A stretch of 41,445 nucleotides of DNA from a virus. Positions within the stretch are counted from its first letter, which is position 1; the number at the start of each line of letters is the position of its first letter. The notes under the pieces were generated by a model. That model was not told the DNA's origin, made no database searches, and worked only from the letters and a program-made list of their open reading frames with translations. Positions 6,545 through 13,554 of this stretch are shown here, in pieces. The position numbers and the translations under genes were made by a program. The stretch covers positions 1 through 41,445 of IMG/VR virus record IMGVR_UViG_3300020021_000024. One strand, written 5' to 3'.

Positions 6545-7810
6545 TTAATTAAAAATATCTTGCTCTGGTTCAATGAATACTTGTGTGGCGTTAGGTTGCA
6601 CCCCCTCTCTCGGATCGCTCTCTGGTACCATGATAATTTTACCTTCAGAGCGTGTGGTTAATGATTCTACAATTTTTTTACCTTCTTTACCTAAAGCTTT
6701 TTCCGCTTTGGCCGGAGAAAGTAAGTTTTGTTCCATTACTTTATCCCAAGGTAATGTGGCTTTAGCGGCTTCTTCATCAACCCACTTGCGGTTTCCCTCG
6801 CGACCTTGAACCAATTTATAGCCTAAAATAATTTCGCCATTATTGGCTTTAGTTTCAGCGTAAGCCCATACTGCACTGAGCCACGCTTCAGCCATTGGCA
6901 TACCATCGAGAATACGTTTAAGCATTTCTGGACTTAAACTCTCTGGTTTGTGTAAGCTGGTCACTGGTTTATCAAACACAAGAGTTGCTTCCGTTGCTAC
7001 TTGGCCCCGGATTGCGGGGCATGTTGCCATGGCTGGACAGAAGGTCTTTTTACACCAGGGGCCAGCGTTTAACTCTGCGTCTGGCGACCTAGTGATTGCA
7101 ATTCGTTCTCTAAGTTCGGTTCCAAAGTCATTAAGATCACGAACTGAAAGCGTCCATCGCCTAATTGGACCATCTTTATGGACGGCTCGGGGCTGCACAA
7201 TGACCACTTCAATGGTATCGTAGTCTCCGAGTTCCATAGCTCCAAGAGCATAGTACATGAGTTGCTTATTTTCTTCTGCATCAACTGCAACACCCTGCCC
7301 GTGTTTGTAGTCATATACAATCACCTTATCTAAGAACACCGGTAAGTTGCAATCATTTGTACCATAAGCGTCTTGATCAATATGGGTCAAATGAAACCGG
7401 TGTTCAATTTTGATCTCGTCTACGCCGAGATTATATTTTGCCATATCAAACCTTATGGTATCAAGGTACATCTGTACGGCTTCTGCCATTTCATCGGTGA
7501 CTTCAATTACATTACTGGTTAATTGAGCACCTTTGAAAAGATGGATGTCCTCTTTAAATTCGAACCGCCATTGACTTTCTTTAGTGATAATCTGTACCGC
7601 ACGACGGCCAACAAATTCAGCCGCATCCCGCCCGGTACGTAGGCACCATTCACCAATTAAATGGGCAACGGTACCTTCATCGGCATATTTCGATGGTGGC
7701 TGTGGCGGGCATTGTGCAACCAGCGCTACGCTGCCGGGGCAGTTCCACCAGCGTTCGCACGTTGAAGCCCCTATATGACTGTGCTGTGGTGCGATAGAAG
7801 TTTTTCTCAT
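6545..7810 (-). CDS. DUF2800 Cas4-like PD-(D/E)XK nuclease
   Basis: A 421-residue protein. The N-terminus HSHIGASTCERWWNCPGS with EGTVAH (45-50), the core GTNDCNLPVFLDKVIVYDYKHG (Asp153, Asp167-x-Lys169) and NKQLMYYALGA (Gln183) follow the RecB/Cas4-type nuclease pattern. A late PWCKKTFCPAMATCPA cluster (Cys253, 258, 264) plus an N-terminal Cys may hold an iron-sulfur cluster as in Cas4/AddB. DUF2800 members accompany DUF2815 and family A polymerase in phage replication blocks and probably trim DNA ends for recombination. An AAAGGA site precedes ATG 7810. The nuclease residues look intact. Confidence 0.88.
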   Translation of the reverse strand: MRKTSIAPQHSHIGASTCERWWNCPGSVALVAQCPPQPPSKYADEGTVAHLIGEWCLRTGRDAAEFVGRRAVQIITKESQWRFEFKEDIHLFKGAQLTSNVIEVTDEMAEAVQMYLDTIRFDMAKYNLGVDEIKIEHRFHLTHIDQDAYGTNDCNLPVFLDKVIVYDYKHGQGVAVDAEENKQLMYYALGAMELGDYDTIEVVIVQPRAVHKDGPIRRWTLSVRDLNDFGTELRERIAITRSPDAELNAGPWCKKTFCPAMATCPAIRGQVATEATLVFDKPVTSLHKPESLSPEMLKRILDGMPMAEAWLSAVWAYAETKANNGEIILGYKLVQGREGNRKWVDEEAAKATLPWDKVMEQNLLSPAKAEKALGKEGKKIVESLTTRSEGKIIMVPESDPREGVQPNATQVFIEPEQDIFN

Positions 7811-7942
7811 AATATCCTTTCAATTAAAAATGGCCGGGCCTTCTTATTTCAACCATTTCGTTTCCGGTCGGCCTTTCGGAACGTTATTTCACCTATCTCT
7901 ACTCTTGCCAATTCGATTTAGGCTTTGGATTTCTAAAATATT

Positions 7943-8353
7943 TTATTTTTTACCTTCCACTTTTTTAAGATCAGCACTAGCCTCTTCAAAGCAAGTTTTG
8001 AAATTAGCTTCAGGTATGGTGTTCATCTTTGGTGTGGTACGATCAGCACCGTGTTTGATAATCAAGGCCACTGTCACCTTGGTACCTAATTTCTTGGCGT
8101 GCAGTTTTAACAGATCCGTTAAACTTTCGAAGTTCACTATGGGTTCAGCCGCATCTGTTGTTTGAGAAAATGGATCAACTTCTGGTTCAGCCACTGGTGC
8201 TGGTGTTTCTTTGGCTGCTTTGGTAGTTTTTGGTGTAGCAACTGGTGGTAATGGATTACCAGTATTACCTGTAAACATACCACCACCTTTACCAATTTTA
8301 ACAATTTCTTCTAATGCTGTTGCAATGCGGTTTAAATCTACGTCTATACTCAT
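7943..8353 (-). CDS. Unknown 136-residue replication-module protein
   Basis: It starts with a short helix (VDLNRIATALEEIVKI), runs through a Gly/Pro/Thr-rich linker (about 22-72), and ends in a compact helical domain (residues 76-128: LTDLLKLHAKKLG...IIKHGA...IPEANFKTCFEEASADL). This last domain looks like the small helical modules found in many phage proteins next to DUF2815 genes, with an 'xxLLxKxGA...IPxxxY' feel. GGAGG lies eight bases before ATG. It probably binds a replication partner; no catalytic motif is seen. Confidence 0.75.
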   Translation of the reverse strand: MSIDVDLNRIATALEEIVKIGKGGGMFTGNTGNPLPPVATPKTTKAAKETPAPVAEPEVDPFSQTTDAAEPIVNFESLTDLLKLHAKKLGTKVTVALIIKHGADRTTPKMNTIPEANFKTCFEEASADLKKVEGKK

Positions 8354-8378
8354 GGTGTTACCTCCGTTTTGTGCTGAA

Positions 8379-8810
8379 CTATTTCAGCGGTTTATAATAA
8401 AAAGTGCCATTACATATTTTTACTAATGCAAACCCACTTGGTTGACCATACTGCATTACATCAACGGTACTTCGCCATTCATTAGCACCTGATAAGGGGT
8501 CCCACTCATTAAGTGAATCAAACCATGCTAAAGATGCGTTTTCCCAAACTATTTTAGATTCTGACTTAACGTGTTTAGCATAAAAACCATTAACACCTTT
8601 AAGGGTTTTTCTATTGCGGATAGCGTGTGCCAGTAATTTCATACCATAATAATCATCTTCAGCGGCGTACTCTCCGACAATGGCCTGGATACAATTTTCA
8701 TCAGTAAATGGTGGAACCTTATTTTTCTTAATGATTTGTCTGCCTAAAATTACAGAACATAACATAAAGAATGATACGATAAATACTGTATACGCAATAA
8801 CTGGTTTCAT
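8379..8810 (-). CDS. Membrane-anchored SleB-like cell-wall hydrolase
   Basis: A 143-residue protein with one N-terminal hydrophobic segment (residues 5-22) followed by RQIIKKNK, so it is a signal-anchor or uncleaved export signal. The outer part reads AIVGEYAAEDDYYGMKLLAHAIRNRKTL (Glu47 in GEY as likely acid) and later WFDSL..WDPLSGANEW, the pattern of Hydrolase_2/SleB cell-wall hydrolases (GE..GE...A..ilNR ... DP..GA). This points to a lytic glycosylase acting in the periplasm. It has an AAGGAG site and a 4-base overlap with the preceding gene. It is unusual to find it in the early replication module and not with lysis genes. Confidence 0.65.
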   Translation of the reverse strand: MKPVIAYTVFIVSFFMLCSVILGRQIIKKNKVPPFTDENCIQAIVGEYAAEDDYYGMKLLAHAIRNRKTLKGVNGFYAKHVKSESKIVWENASLAWFDSLNEWDPLSGANEWRSTVDVMQYGQPSGFALVKICNGTFYYKPLK

Positions 8811-9466
8811 TTTACACTCCTTATTGGATATGAACCTGCATAAATACTACTCCCAACCATAGATTGATCCCCTTTAATGCCTTTTTTCTTAAAATTTATC
8901 ATAATACGCACTGCGATATCCACATACTTCCATTGCTCGTAGTAAATATTACCTATGGGGGATTGGTGCTTAAGTAACCAACCTACGCTTGGATCATCAG
9001 AATTAATCCGCAACATGTCTCTGTGGGCTATCATCTGCTGTAAGAGAGGCTCAATCCACTTAGCCTTGGTAGCATATCGGATAGCGTCATCTTCTGATTT
9101 GAATGCAGGGATTACGTAAATCATGGCTGCATCTGGATTATCTTTATAGTATTCAAGCAGACCTAGAACGAGTGAAACGTAATAAAGCTGTCTCTTTGTA
9201 AACTCAGAGTCTCTGCTTTTTAGTAATAATCTTAAGGCATTGATACGACCATGTACCTTGCTAATAGCTTTCTCTTTATCTGTAATGCTTAGACTTCTAA
9301 CCCAATCTACACCATGTTGTATTGAATAGAAGACAGGTACTCTTTCATTCCAGTGTGAGTCCATTGAGAAGTCATATTGACCGTATCCTACCATTCCGGC
9401 CATTGAAGCTATAGAGACGTAAAAGATTGATAATGCGAGTAGGGGGAGTAGGAGTTTAAGGTTCAT
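8807..9466 (-). CDS. Unknown exported or membrane-anchored protein
   Basis: 219 residues with an N-terminal hydrophobic segment (about 3-25, LKLLLPLLALSIFYVSIASM) that could be a signal peptide or anchor. The rest is soluble, mixed helical, with basic patches and no cysteines near the N-terminus. Overlaps of four bases with both neighbours suggest coupled translation with the SleB-like hydrolase. It may be its partner or inhibitor in the periplasm; that is inference from coupling only. Confidence 0.72.
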   Translation of the reverse strand: MNLKLLLPLLALSIFYVSIASMAGMVGYGQYDFSMDSHWNERVPVFYSIQHGVDWVRSLSITDKEKAISKVHGRINALRLLLKSRDSEFTKRQLYYVSLVLGLLEYYKDNPDAAMIYVIPAFKSEDDAIRYATKAKWIEPLLQQMIAHRDMLRINSDDPSVGWLLKHQSPIGNIYYEQWKYVDIAVRIMINFKKKGIKGDQSMVGSSIYAGSYPIRSVK

Positions 9467-9672
9467 TTAATTACCTGTGTTTTAACCACTTCATTAGCTT
9501 TAATAGGGACATGGATAACCAGGAAGTTGTGCCTTACAGGATCTTCGATTAACATTCCCCCACCGCGCTCTTTAATAAAATCAACCGCTTCTTGACGTGT
9601 TTTAAAGGTTTTAAAATGGTCATAGGTACGGGCTGGATCAACAATATAAATGGGAGGTATATTACTCTGCAT
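9463..9672 (-). CDS. Unknown 69-residue protein
   Basis: It starts MQSNIPPIYIVDPART behind AAAGGAA. The sequence contains a short alpha/beta pattern (FKTFKTRQEAVDFIKERGGG, then NFLVIHVPI) like the small 'DUF1508/YegP-like' query-repeat proteins, but too short to assign. There is no membrane segment or Cys pair. It overlaps the next gene by four bases. Confidence 0.65.
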   Translation of the reverse strand: MQSNIPPIYIVDPARTYDHFKTFKTRQEAVDFIKERGGGMLIEDPVRHNFLVIHVPIKANEVVKTQVIK

Positions 9673-9674
9673 AG

Positions 9675-9773
9675 TTATATTCCTTTCATCACAATTATCA
9701 TCAACAATATGAATACGATTGCTATGATGGAGATTTTTATTATTTGTTTGAGGGCGTGAGTTAGGTCTTGCAT
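9675..9773 (-). CDS. 32-residue single-TM peptide
   Basis: An ORF from ATG 9773 encodes a short polar head (MQDLTHALKQ) and one hydrophobic helix (IIKISIIAIVFILLMIIVM). Its ATG lies one base after the stop of the 50-residue protein upstream, which suggests coupling; a longer frame from TTG 9866 is open but overlaps that gene. The Shine-Dalgarno site is weak. It may be a small membrane regulator; function unknown. Confidence 0.45.
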   Translation of the reverse strand: MQDLTHALKQIIKISIIAIVFILLMIIVMKGI

Positions 9774-9774
9774 A

Positions 9775-9927
9775 TTAATCGCCGTAATCCCTTCTATCCC
9801 CACATTGAAGACAACTTCTCGTTGGTTTAAATCTCTTTTCAGCCTCTTCCCTGCCATATTTGTCAACTAATCCAGCCCATCCTAAATGCCATTCATCTGT
9901 ACATGGTTTCATTTCTTCTGCGCTCAT
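9775..9927 (-). CDS. 50-residue Cys-pair protein
   Basis: An ORF starting MSAEEMKPCTDEWHLGW with a good site (AGAGGAGAAA) upstream and a CLQCGD motif near the end. A Cys at residue 9 plus the CxxC pair could bind zinc. It is distinct in frame from the overlapping longer frame and has a better start. Such short phage zinc proteins are common in early regions; role unknown. Confidence 0.6.
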   Translation of the reverse strand: MSAEEMKPCTDEWHLGWAGLVDKYGREEAEKRFKPTRSCLQCGDRRDYGD

Positions 9928-9975
9928 TTCATTTTTCTCCTCTCTTCTCCCCATCCTGATTAGGCGGTGGGCTAA

Positions 9976-10524
9976 TTATAAAATAATATCACTATCGACC
10001 TCGTTGCCCCATACATCCCATCCTTCAAACTTATCAAACAATAAATCATCTTTACGAGCAAATAATTCAATACGTGGCTTATCTCCACAGAATCCTTTAA
10101 TTATTTCACGAAATAATGATGGCTTAACACTATGACCTAATGGTTTATGCTCAAAACAAGTCTTAAACTTTCCTACTCCTGGCTGTCTAACCCATTTGTT
10201 TTTTAGCTGTCCATAAAGCAAAAACTCGGTTGACCACATAAAACTAAAAGGTGTAAACCCATAGGTTTTATTCCAAGTAATTGTGCAGTTATACGAAAAT
10301 CCCCATCGATCCATAACTTCAAATGCTTTTGGTAGATATTTATGCGTTGTCCATAAAAATAAGGAACATTCTTTTTCATCAACTATTGATTGAATTGACA
10401 AATTGCAAATATCTTCTAAGCTCATAATTTTATACGGCATATCAAGTTGTTTTGGTCTAACCTGTCTTGGAATAATCTTTATAGGCCAGGGAGGGTCAGC
10501 ATAAATGATCTTATATTTCTTCAT
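9976..10524 (-). CDS. MT-A70 family N6-adenine DNA methyltransferase
   Basis: A 182-residue protein with catalytic DPPW at residues 10-13 (IIYADPPWP), LFLWTTHKYL (55-64), and the AdoMet-side motif HSVKPSLFREIIKGF (131-145) followed by RIELFARKD and GWDVWGNEV. This is the small MT-A70/MunI-like methyltransferase common in phages, which modifies adenine in a short target site, often to evade host restriction. There is no matching restriction enzyme nearby, so it is an orphan. The start overlaps the previous gene's stop (ATGA) and has GGGGAAAAG upstream. Confidence 0.9.
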   Translation of the reverse strand: MKKYKIIYADPPWPIKIIPRQVRPKQLDMPYKIMSLEDICNLSIQSIVDEKECSLFLWTTHKYLPKAFEVMDRWGFSYNCTITWNKTYGFTPFSFMWSTEFLLYGQLKNKWVRQPGVGKFKTCFEHKPLGHSVKPSLFREIIKGFCGDKPRIELFARKDDLLFDKFEGWDVWGNEVDSDIIL

Positions 10525-10682
10525 TTCTTTTCCCCTTTCGTGGAGAGTAAACGGTGGATGGCAGTCGCTGATCTTAAATTACGACCCTCATATGATGGGT
10601 ATGAACTATTATGATAATAATTTTCATCTATAATTTTTATAATATCCTCCACGCTAACCTTTGTCTTTTTAGACTTATTCAT
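10521..10682 (-). CDS. Unknown 53-residue basic protein
   Basis: An ORF from ATG 10682 (MNKSKKTKVSVEDIIKIID) to TGA 10521, whose stop overlaps the methyltransferase start by four bases. It overlaps the upstream gene's end by eight bases. The composition is polar and basic with a helical N-terminal half (VEDIIKIIDENYY) and SATAIHRLL near the end. The close coupling at both ends supports it as a gene; no family is recognised. Confidence 0.55.
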   Translation of the reverse strand: MNKSKKTKVSVEDIIKIIDENYYHNSSYPSYEGRNLRSATAIHRLLSTKGEKK

Positions 10683-10917
10683 GCCCCCCAAATTTATTAC
10701 AAAAATAAATCAAATTATCATTTAAACCACAGGTGCAAGTATTTGTATATTTTTTATTATAATTGCAGTCTGGATGATGAAATTCTATGAAGAATCCTAT
10801 GCTTTCTTTTTTCATGGTTTTATTATCCAACTCGCTAACCTCTGGATTTGGATAACTAAGTTTAGAGCATATTTCAATGCTTATTTCATGCAACAGTTTC
10901 TCATCTGATCCATACAA
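10675..10917 (-). CDS. Unknown 80-residue Cys-rich protein
   Basis: It starts MYGSDEKLLHEISIEIC. The second half has four Cys and several His (EFHHPDCNYNKKYTNTCTCG, then FCNKFGGHE) that could bind zinc. No good Shine-Dalgarno site is seen at ATG 10917; it overlaps the end of the previous gene by 37 bases and may be translated by coupling. The frame could start earlier without an ATG. Function unknown. Confidence 0.5.
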   Translation of the reverse strand: MYGSDEKLLHEISIEICSKLSYPNPEVSELDNKTMKKESIGFFIEFHHPDCNYNKKYTNTCTCGLNDNLIYFCNKFGGHE

Positions 10918-11105
10918 CGCCAGCCATTTACCTTCTGGTCAACTATTCCTTTTTTGTCACATACTTGGCATTTGTGACTAATTTCTGGCTGGTACTTGCG
11001 GTAGCCTTTATTAATAACCATTTTAGACATTGAAAGAAATTCACGTTTTGTTATTTCTGATGCTTTATCCCAATTTAAACAACCCTTAATAGGAGGTACT
11101 ACCAT
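10881..11105 (-). CDS. Small zinc-finger-like protein, start uncertain
   Basis: This frame encodes KGCLNWDKASEITKREFL, then HKCQVCDKKG and GWRC, a likely Cys4 zinc site. The first ATG (11105) lies in the palindrome CCATGG shared with the divergent plus-strand gene at 11104. It has no Shine-Dalgarno site. A later ATG at 11030 would give 49 residues but cuts into the conserved-looking part. It may be read from transcripts coming from the helicase side. Confidence 0.45.
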   Translation of the reverse strand: MVVPPIKGCLNWDKASEITKREFLSMSKMVINKGYRKYQPEISHKCQVCDKKGIVDQKVNGWRCMDQMRNCCMK

Positions 11106-11499
11106 GGACAATTCAAATCGTAATAGACCTGTAGTTAAATGGGGTAATCAACCAATTAACAATGATTCTAACGTTAACCGGGCCTACGCTGGTAATCAGC
11201 CATTAGTTTATGATGGCAATCGCCCAGCTGTTAAACAAGGTGCTGACGGCGAACAGATTCACGGTTATATGGATCGTGATAACATTTTTCACCCATACGA
11301 TGAATCAAATGAACATTACAATGAACAGAATAAAACAACTTTTGATCGTAATCGTTTCGGTAATGCACGTAACGTGGTTCAAAATGTCAATGATTTACGC
11401 ACCATTGTGGCTCAATTGAAAAGTGCTATAGCTAACAGAAACTATCAGTTGACCCATAATATTATTGACGCTTTGGAAAAAAAGATCAACGAACTGTAA
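11104..11499 (+). CDS. Isolated plus-strand Asn-rich protein
   Basis: A 131-residue protein with a strong AGGAGGT site before ATG 11104. It is Asn/Arg/Gln-rich for the first 90 residues (many NRP, NQP and DGN turns, little predicted core) and ends in a helix hairpin (LRTIVAQLKSAIANRNYQ..NIIDALEKKINEL). It is the only rightward gene in a 14-kb leftward block and has its own terminator at 11505. No clear promoter is visible upstream. No family is recognised; an extended, helix-tipped protein of this kind could be a regulator or a late structural gene. Confidence 0.75.
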   Translation: MDNSNRNRPVVKWGNQPINNDSNVNRAYAGNQPLVYDGNRPAVKQGADGEQIHGYMDRDNIFHPYDESNEHYNEQNKTTFDRNRFGNARNVVQNVNDLRTIVAQLKSAIANRNYQLTHNIIDALEKKINEL

Positions 11500-11504
11500 A
11501 TATG

Positions 11505-11534
11505 GTGGGGGTCGCAAGACCTCCACTTTATTTT
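11505..11534 (+). terminator. Terminator of the isolated plus-strand gene
   Basis: GTGGGGGTC (11505-11513) pairs with GACCTCCAC (11518-11526) with one G-U pair and a GCAA tetraloop, followed by a T-rich run to 11534. It separates the gene from the opposing helicase gene, whose stop is at 11528. Confidence 0.8.
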
Positions 11535-12859
11535 AAAATCTCACGAATTACTTTTACTTTATCCAACGCAACCCGCATCATATGCTCTTCTATACTGTCT
11601 GCCCAAACTAAAAATCGAAATAGACATGGCTTTGTTTGACCGATTCTATGCAACCGTTTACATGCTTGTTCTATACTGCCTGGCACCCACGACCATTCGA
11701 CAAACAAGACGTTATTGCAAGCTTCTTGTAGTCCGTCGATACCTTCGCCGGCGGCGTCGATTTGTCCAATAAAGACTCTTTTATTTTTATCAGTTTTGAA
11801 CGTCTCGATAAGTTCCTGTCTTTTAATATTGGGAGTATTGCCAGTAAGGGTGATGGTCCCCATTTCTCCGAGGGCTTCTTCGAGCTTTTTGATGACACTG
11901 TGGTGGTAGGCAAATATGACAAGTTTGTCGCATGACTCAACGTACTCTTTGATCGTTTCAATCGTCTGTTGGACTTTACTTTCAGCAATTTCCCGACGTA
12001 ACGTTGCAAGCCCTCCGCCGTCAAGTTCAAGGCTTTGATGTTTAAAGTCTTGGCGAGTTGCACGATCAAGTGTGCGTAATTTGGTTTGGACGCCGGGGTC
12101 ACTGTCAATAAAAACCATCTCGTATCGCTTTTTGGGTAATTGGACTTCCACTTCATGGGTGAGCCTCCTAATCATGTAATGTTCACGTAACTTTTTATTT
12201 AATTCCGCTGTGTTTGATGCCCCACTGACATTAAAACTAAAACCATCTTGATACCCATCACAATATCGTTTACCAAACTTCCAGTAATCAGAGTACGGTG
12301 CTATCACTATTGGTGCCAAAACTTTCAGCATTGGATAAAGTTCTATCGGGCGATTGAGAATGGGCGTTCCAGTCATCATAAGAGAACGCGATGCACATCT
12401 CACTAAACCGTTCTTTGAGAGCACGGCCGCTGTACGTTTTGCCGTCATATTTTTTAGAGCGTGGGCTTCGTCTGCCACTATTAAATTCCATTTTATACCT
12501 CGCAATTGTTGATGTAAGTAGCTATGGCTAACAATATCGTAATTCACAATCACAATTTCAGCTAAATCTGTCACAAAATCTGTTTTCTTATCAATAATCT
12601 GAATTACCCGTTTAGAATATTGCCAGTTTTCGATATGTTTTAAAAAACCTATTTTTAATGATGCTTTGGTTATGACTAAAATTTTTCTTAATCCTAATAC
12701 TTCCCATAAAGCTATAGCTTGGAGACTTTTGCCTAAACCCGGCTCGTCAGCAAGAAGATTATGTTTGCGTGTTAACATCTTCTTAACCGAATCCTTTTGA
12801 AATTGCATCATCGGTTCACCATTAAGATTTCTGATTTTATCAAGTATCGAGAGATCCAT
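11528..12859 (-). CDS. SNF2-type (SF2) DNA helicase/translocase
   Basis: A 443-residue protein with all SF2/SNF2 motifs. They are the Q-like segment MQFQKDSV, motif I ADEPGLGKS (37-45, a Pro in place of the usual Met), DEAH (130-133), TGTP (163-166), motif V DAAGEGIDGLQ (368-378) and motif VI QACKRLHRIGQT (398-409). This is the small SMARCAL1-like form without extra domains, common in phage replication blocks. It likely remodels or anneals branched DNA at the fork using ATP. It overlaps the zinc-ribbon gene by one base, so the two are coupled. Confidence 0.93.
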   Translation of the reverse strand: MDLSILDKIRNLNGEPMMQFQKDSVKKMLTRKHNLLADEPGLGKSLQAIALWEVLGLRKILVITKASLKIGFLKHIENWQYSKRVIQIIDKKTDFVTDLAEIVIVNYDIVSHSYLHQQLRGIKWNLIVADEAHALKNMTAKRTAAVLSKNGLVRCASRSLMMTGTPILNRPIELYPMLKVLAPIVIAPYSDYWKFGKRYCDGYQDGFSFNVSGASNTAELNKKLREHYMIRRLTHEVEVQLPKKRYEMVFIDSDPGVQTKLRTLDRATRQDFKHQSLELDGGGLATLRREIAESKVQQTIETIKEYVESCDKLVIFAYHHSVIKKLEEALGEMGTITLTGNTPNIKRQELIETFKTDKNKRVFIGQIDAAGEGIDGLQEACNNVLFVEWSWVPGSIEQACKRLHRIGQTKPCLFRFLVWADSIEEHMMRVALDKVKVIREILK

Positions 12860-13266
12860 TATTGACTCGGTTCCGCTGGTGGTAATGGTTTAAACATCTT
12901 ACGCTGACCTTTTTCTTCTTCTGCTTTCATCAGCGCCGCGTGCTTATCATTGTCTACGTTCTCTACAGTGCAACCACACTTAGCACATTGCATCTTAATA
13001 TATTCATCAGACCTAAAAAACAACCGCATCTTTGGCTCGCTACAAACCGGACATTTCTCTGATTCGACAATACCCCAACGGCCAAGCATCGGGTCCCGCA
13101 CCCAAATTGAAATCATACATTTAGGTTTAACACAGCAAAAATAAACCCGTCCGTCCCGTCCGGGTTCTTCATACATGGTAAATTTACCCAAGCACAACGG
13201 ACAATGGTTCATATCTGCTTTACTCGGAACAAAACTATCAATTTTTGGTATTTTTGGGAGATCCAT
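12859..13266 (-). CDS. Double zinc-ribbon protein
   Basis: 135 residues with two probable zinc ribbons: HCPLCLG (Cys22, Cys25) with FCCVKPKC (44-50), and KCPVCSEP (Cys72, Cys75) with QCAKCGC (94-99). The tail is charged and Pro-rich. Lar-like restriction alleviation and phage replication zinc proteins share this layout, but no specific match is certain. It stands between the primase-helicase and SNF2 genes and is coupled to the latter, so a nucleic-acid role in replication is likely. Confidence 0.75.
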   Translation of the reverse strand: MDLPKIPKIDSFVPSKADMNHCPLCLGKFTMYEEPGRDGRVYFCCVKPKCMISIWVRDPMLGRWGIVESEKCPVCSEPKMRLFFRSDEYIKMQCAKCGCTVENVDNDKHAALMKAEEEKGQRKMFKPLPPAEPSQ

Positions 13267-13269
13267 ATA

Positions 13270-13554
13270 TCACCAATTGTACCCTTCGGCCCTTTTTACA
13301 AGTTGAACAACTTTTTTTAACCAATACGCATTAAAATAACCGTGCATACGTTGAACCATCAGTGACCCCATTGGTAAGACTTCACCCATGGCTTCAGCCG
13401 CAATTTCTTTATCGGTTTTTTTACGTATTACCGTCAAAAGTTTCTTTGCTTCTTCAATATCTTTAGCTTGATCGGAGTAGTACAAACGATCACCAGCTTC
13501 GTTCCAGATGCTAATTGCTTTAAAATCTCTACGGATTATCAGTTTAACTATCAT
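13270..13554 (-). CDS. Unknown 94-residue protein
   Basis: It starts MIVKLIIRRDFKAISIW behind GGAGGT and overlaps the primase-helicase end by four bases. The first 30 residues look like a beta meander (AISIWNEAGDRLYYSD), followed by helices (IEEAKKLLTVIRKKTDKEIAAEAMGE). No catalytic or metal motif is visible. Its position suggests a replication accessory protein. Confidence 0.7.
   Translation of the reverse strand: MIVKLIIRRDFKAISIWNEAGDRLYYSDQAKDIEEAKKLLTVIRKKTDKEIAAEAMGEVLPMGSLMVQRMHGYFNAYWLKKVVQLVKRAEGYNW

Noticed and set aside
7811-7942. Possible 20-codon minus frame beginning TTG in the gap before the DUF2800 gene
   Set aside because: No ribosome site and no ATG; too short to support.
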